A DNA stretch of 64,000 nucleotides from Isochrysis galbana (taxonomy: Eukaryota > Haptophyta > Isochrysidales > Isochrysidaceae), in contig CM030936.1 of assembly GCA_018136815.1 (NCBI GenBank), positions 640,831 through 704,830 of the forward strand. Reading direction: 5' to 3'. Below the pieces are notes generated by a model. It worked only from the letters and a program-made list of their open reading frames with translations. It searched no databases and had not been told where the DNA came from. How positions within the stretch are numbered: the stretch's first letter is position 1; the number at the start of each line of letters is the position of its first letter. Below, in pieces: positions 63,328 to 64,000 of the stretch. The position numbers were made by a program, and so were the translations under genes.

Positions 63328-64000
63328 ATGGCGGCGGCGATCTCGGCGCTCTCGCTCGCGGCGCACGCGCTGGTGGTGGGCGCGGGCGCGCGGGTCGCGG
63401 CCGGCCGTGCGGCGTGTGCGATGGCTCAGCCCTCCACCCAGCTTGCCGATGGCCTTCTCGCCTTCGACGTTGCCTCGGTTGTCGTCGGCGGTGGTCGGAT
63501 TGGCTCACTGCTCCTCGACCTCGGAGTCGAAGGTCCGCTGCTGCCGCTCCTTCTGCTCTCTCTCCTCCTTCTCCTCGTCTTCCTCCACCTATCTTCTCTT
63601 GGATGCGCCGCGACGGGGGGAAGGGGGTCAGCGCAATCCCGACGGCGCGCTGTGGCCACCTGGCTAACCCCAACATGCCCATCCATTCCAGCTTGCATTC
63701 CCTGCTGGGCTTCGCTGAGCATCTGTTGCTGAAGGCCGCTCGCAGGTGACGTGCTGGTCAAGCGCGGCGAGCCTATCCCAGAAATTCCTGAGTCGGGACC
63801 GATCTACGTCTGCACGCGCAACGACGCCCTTGCCGGCATTATTGAGTCGACTCCCCCGAACCGGCGGGAAGACCTCGTCTTTCTCCAAAATGGCATGCTG
63901 GGCGACTTCCTCGAAGCGCAAGGGCTGCCCGACGCGTCACAGGTCCGTGTGCTGGCACACGATACGCACGCATCGTTGAATCTTCATACGCTTCCGAGTT
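63328..64000 (+). CDS. Ketopantoate-reductase-like NAD(P) dehydrogenase (partial)
   Basis: Exon 1 (63328-63532) starts MAAAISALSLAAHALVVGAG, a possible targeting leader, and reaches VASVVVGGGRIGSLLLDLGV, a Rossmann GxGxxG dinucleotide loop. An intron with a GTCCGC donor leads to exon 2 at 63746, in phase: GDVLVKRGEPIPEIPESGPI, YVCTRNDALAGIIESTPPNR and DLVFLQNGMLGDFLEAQG. The TRND...P..RREDLVFLQNGM pattern occurs in a plant and algal family related to 2-dehydropantoate 2-reductase/6-phosphogluconate dehydrogenase. The exon seems to stop near 63942 (CACAG|GTCCGT), and the rest lies beyond the window. Substrate is unknown. Confidence 0.75.

Noticed and set aside
1-64000. CRISPR array, bacterial operon or phage region
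   Set aside because: No regularly spaced repeats of the right size, no Shine-Dalgarno-linked gene runs; spliced genes show it is eukaryotic nuclear DNA.

Overview
The window looks like nuclear DNA from a GC-rich unicellular eukaryotic alga. A haptophyte such as Emiliania (Gephyrocapsa) huxleyi fits best; this is inference. The reasons are short genes with few small introns using GTGAG, GTGCG and at least one GC donor, CT/GA and C/G microsatellites just upstream of many start codons, and a mixed plant-like and animal-like gene set (plastid-type phosphate/sugar transporter, KAPA synthase, MAPEG glutathione transferase, proteasome, exonuclease, SAL1 phosphatase). I saw no operons, phage genes, CRISPR arrays, rRNA or tRNA.

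Layout of host genes: RNase II/R-type exoribonuclease (-, 1150-4728); microsomal glutathione S-transferase 3-like (-, 7803-8667); 20S proteasome alpha subunit PSMA1 (-, 10473-11580); Rossmann/SLOG-like protein (+, 12622-13374); class 3 lipase (-, 18103-19898) divergent from a triose-phosphate/sugar-phosphate transporter (+, 20428-21692); cysteine-repeat membrane protein (+, 24651-25475); secreted beta-helix protein with four novel six-cysteine modules (-, 26194-29301); BioF-like aminotransferase (+, 32300-34243); CCCH zinc-finger protein (-, 36069-37499); EF-hand protein (+, 44674-45574); armadillo-repeat protein (-, 50049-51212); membrane-anchored beta-helix paralogue (+, 53872-56163); 3'(2'),5'-bisphosphate nucleotidase (+, 57874-59408); ketopantoate-reductase-like dehydrogenase cut by the window end (+, 63328 onward). 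For eight of the spliced or two-exon genes I could place splice sites that keep the frame and give lengths near the family norm.

Mobile DNA fills most space between genes. There is a hAT transposase gene (4985-6700), a DUF7869-like transposase-type ORF (47348-48668), and several copies of one LINE whose sense strand ends in oligo(T). Short inverted-repeat elements have clear target duplications: three copies of one hAT-type MITE (9100-9345, 62671-62826, 62862-63044), two further hAT-type elements (16813-17726 and 31265-31726), a TTAA-flanked element (12028-12516) and an ACAG-flanked element (52040-53259). A dispersed GC-rich repeat (R1) recurs at about 22.6, 24.0, 30.6, 56.3 and 60.1 kb. Nesting is frequent: a LINE scrap inside a MITE, an R1-type insert inside a LINE, and two MITEs inside a copia-like fossil.

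The most novel candidates are the pair of beta-helix proteins with the CGLxQPFT...WPPHYPC module, the LINE with 3' oligo(T) tails, and the two TIR elements carrying unrecognised ORFs.
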